A stretch of DNA of 9,177 bases from Pedobacter sp. UBA5917 (GTDB lineage Bacteria; Bacteroidota; Bacteroidia; Sphingobacteriales; Sphingobacteriaceae). The DNA is taken from assembly GCF_002432345.1 (NCBI RefSeq), contig NZ_DJDT01000123.1:1-9177 (forward strand). Reading direction: 5' to 3'. Below are positions 7,187 to 9,177 of this stretch, in pieces; within the stretch, counting starts at the first letter, position 1; each line of letters opens with the position of its first letter. The notes beneath the pieces were generated by a model that made no database searches, had not been told where the DNA came from, and saw only the letters and a program-made list of their open reading frames with translations. The position numbers and the translations under genes were made by a program.

Positions 7187-9177
7187 ATGAGGCTTAAACT
7201 TTTATTGGTTATTTTATTATCAGCTGCACATTTTAGCGGTTTTGCACAGGAAAACAACCATACTTTATGGTACAACAAACCTGCAGAAAAATGGACCGAT
7301 GCATTACCTATAGGAAATGGAAGATTAGGTGCCATGATTTTTGCTGGAACGGCTGTTGATCATATCCAATTTAACGAAGAAACCGTTTGGACAGGCAAAC
7401 CGCGTGATTATAACCGTAAGGGGGCTTATAAATATCTTCCTGAGATCAGAAAACTGCTTTTCGAAGGCAAACAGAAAGAAGATGAAGCTTTGGCACAGCA
7501 ACAGTTTATGGGGCTACAAAGTAGTTCGGGCGATCGCAAAGTTTGGGTTAACGAAATGAAAGCAGGTAAGGGCATTGAGGGTAATCCGGCCCTGACCAAT
7601 TTTGATGATAAACTTTGGAAAACGATAAAAGTACCATCTTATGAAGGCTGGGAAGCCGTAGGTCTTGCCAATTTAGATGGCGCAGTATGGTTCAGAACCA
7701 CTTTTGATGTACCGGAAAACTGGCTTGGGAAAGACCTCGTGCTCGATCTTAACCGCATTCGCGATCAGGATTTTACCTATATTAACGGTCAATTGGTTGG
7801 CAATACCGATAATACGGAACCACGGAAATACACTATTCCTGCCAAGCTGATCAAAAAAGGTGTAAATGTGATTGCCATACAGGTGCTCAATTATTTCGAT
7901 AAAGGTGGACTTGCCGGATATAAAGACACTTCGAAAAAAATTAGGATCTATCCCACTGGAAGTAATGTAGAGGAAGGAATTTCGCTGGTAAAAGAATGGA
8001 AATACAAAATACAGAATGAAGATCCACCTGCCGTTCCGCAGTACCAGGCCAGCTACCAACCCTTTGGCGATCTGAATTTATACTTTAAACAAACGAAATC
8101 AATTGTTTCCAATTATAAAAGAGAATTGAATATCAGTACTGCTGTTGCTAAAACCACTTATACTTTAAATGGTGTAAACTATCAACGGGAGTATTTTGCC
8201 AGTCAGCCCAACCAGGCCGTGGTGATCCATTTAACAGCCGATAAAAAAGCTTCCATTAGTTTTGATGCCGAACTTTCCAGTGCCCACCGGAAATCATCGG
8301 TAAAAGCTTTGGGCAATAACGTAATTGCTTTAACCATACAGGTAAAAGATGGTGCCATTAAAGGCGAGAGCCGTTTAACCGCATTGATTAAAAATGGAAC
8401 GGTTAAAATTGTTAATGGCAAAATAAGCATCACTGGTGCTGATGAAGCAAGCCTTTATTTAACGGCAGGAACCAATTTTATCAACGCCCAGGATGTCTCA
8501 GGAAATCCGGCAATAGCCAATATTAAAGCGTTGAACGGCCTAAAAGGAAAAACTTATGCTGTAATTAAACAGGATCATATCAAAGAATACCAAAGCTATT
8601 ACAAAACCTTTAGTGTTGATTTTGGGCGCTCGGAAAATGAAAAGTTACCTACAGACGAAAGATTGGCAAAATTTGCCAATGCCAACGATCCTGCATTTGC
8701 TGCCCTGTATATGCAGTACGGTCGTTATTTATTGATTTCGAGTTCGCGACCGGGCACACAACCGGCTAACCTCCAGGGAATCTGGAACGACCTGTTAACG
8801 CCGCCATGGGGGAGCAAATATACCACCAATATTAACCTCGAAATGAACTACTGGCCAACCGAAATCCTAAATTTACAGGCTTTAAACGAACCTCTTTTTA
8901 ATAAAATAAAGGGATTGGCTAAAACCGGTGCCGAAACCGCAAAAGAATATTATAATGCCCGGGGATGGGTTTTGCACCACAATACCGATTTATGGAATGG
9001 TACAGCACCCATTAATGCCTCTAATCATGGTATTTGGGTAAGCGGGGCTGGCTGGTTGAGTGATCATTTATGGGAACATTACGAATTTAGCCAGGATCGT
9101 AAATTTCTCGAAAAGGAAGCTTATCCATTAATGAAACAGGCCGCTTTATTTTTCGAAGATTTTTTAGTGAAAGACCT
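7187..9177 (+). CDS. GH95 alpha-L-fucosidase/alpha-L-galactosidase-like enzyme with inserted jelly-roll domain (3' end outside window)
   Basis: The frame is open from the ATG at 7187 to the window end (663 codons plus two bases). A signal peptide covers residues 1-21 (cleavage near GFAQ). The GH95 N-terminal domain starts at about 26 (WYNKPAEKWTDALPIGNGRLGAM) and is interrupted at about 113-270. It resumes with YQPFGDLNLYF (290-300). The catalytic (alpha/alpha)6 part follows, with SSSRPGTQPANLQGIWN (518-534), TTNINLEMNYWP (546-557) and HLWEHY (627-632). N548 and N550, spaced N-x-N, match the base-activating asparagine pair known for GH95. The general-acid Glu and a later Asp would lie beyond the window. 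The insert resembles the jelly-roll module of sialate O-acetylesterases. Roughly 300 residues are probably missing. Fucosidase versus L-galactosidase cannot be decided here. Confidence 0.92.
   Translation, partial: MRLKLLLVILLSAAHFSGFAQENNHTLWYNKPAEKWTDALPIGNGRLGAMIFAGTAVDHIQFNEETVWTGKPRDYNRKGAYKYLPEIRKLLFEGKQKEDEALAQQQFMGLQSSSGDRKVWVNEMKAGKGIEGNPALTNFDDKLWKTIKVPSYEGWEAVGLANLDGAVWFRTTFDVPENWLGKDLVLDLNRIRDQDFTYINGQLVGNTDNTEPRKYTIPAKLIKKGVNVIAIQVLNYFDKGGLAGYKDTSKKIRIYPTGSNVEEGISLVKEWKYKIQNEDPPAVPQYQASYQPFGDLNLYFKQTKSIVSNYKRELNISTAVAKTTYTLNGVNYQREYFASQPNQAVVIHLTADKKASISFDAELSSAHRKSSVKALGNNVIALTIQVKDGAIKGESRLTALIKNGTVKIVNGKISITGADEASLYLTAGTNFINAQDVSGNPAIANIKALNGLKGKTYAVIKQDHIKEYQSYYKTFSVDFGRSENEKLPTDERLAKFANANDPAFAALYMQYGRYLLISSSRPGTQPANLQGIWNDLLTPPWGSKYTTNINLEMNYWPTEILNLQALNEPLFNKIKGLAKTGAETAKEYYNARGWVLHHNTDLWNGTAPINASNHGIWVSGAGWLSDHLWEHYEFSQDRKFLEKEAYPLMKQAALFFEDFLVKD

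Noticed and set aside
7341..7559. 72-codon plus-strand open frame
   Set aside because: It is out of frame within the GH95 gene, which stays open from 7187 to the end of the window without a frameshift.
7673..8059. 128-codon minus-strand open frame
   Set aside because: It is antisense to the GH95 gene across its inserted domain; the plus-strand frame there is continuous and has recognisable domains.

Overview
The window looks like a chromosomal carbohydrate-utilisation region of a Bacteroidota bacterium, most likely a Pedobacter-like member of the Sphingobacteriaceae. The reasons are AT-rich intergenic DNA, signal peptides ending in '...FAQ' or '...TAQ', mostly weak Shine-Dalgarno sequences, a Bacteroidota-type -7 element (TAnnTTTG), and closest family resemblance to Bacteroidota pectin and fucoside enzymes. 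The genus is inferred from general familiarity, not from a search.

Layout. (1) 45-809, minus strand: a complete cytoplasmic short-chain dehydrogenase/reductase (SDR). (2) 810-1075: a divergent intergenic region holding a candidate -7 element, three CCT(T)xGCAT-like direct repeats just upstream of it, and an AT-only inverted repeat in the predicted 5' leader. (3) 1076-3811, plus strand: a 911-aa secreted glycosidase-like protein resembling alpha-glucuronidase/alpha-galacturonidase enzymes. (4) 3811-5364: a 517-aa secreted (alpha/alpha)6 glycosidase-like protein whose start codon overlaps the preceding stop by one base. (5) 5365-5607: a 243-bp gap filled with palindromic and direct repeats. (6) 5608-7185: a GH28 polygalacturonase-like enzyme. 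(7) 7187-9177: a GH95 alpha-L-fucosidase/galactosidase-like enzyme that runs off the window end. It is open for 663 codons and carries an inserted jelly-roll domain of the kind found in sialate O-acetylesterases.

How the genes may work together. The four plus-strand proteins all carry Sec-type signal peptides and are probably periplasmic exo-acting enzymes that take apart oligosaccharides containing galacturonic acid and fucose or L-galactose (pectin or rhamnogalacturonan side chains, or a mucilage). The signal-less SDR on the other strand would act in the cytoplasm and might oxidise a released sugar or sugar acid such as L-fucose, but its substrate is not shown by the sequence. No SusC/SusD pair, regulator, transporter, tRNA, insertion sequence or CRISPR array is present.

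The most noteworthy items are the GH95 domain insertion, the repeat array splitting the enzyme cluster into two gene pairs, the poorly characterised 911/517-aa pair, and the repeat-bearing promoter region.
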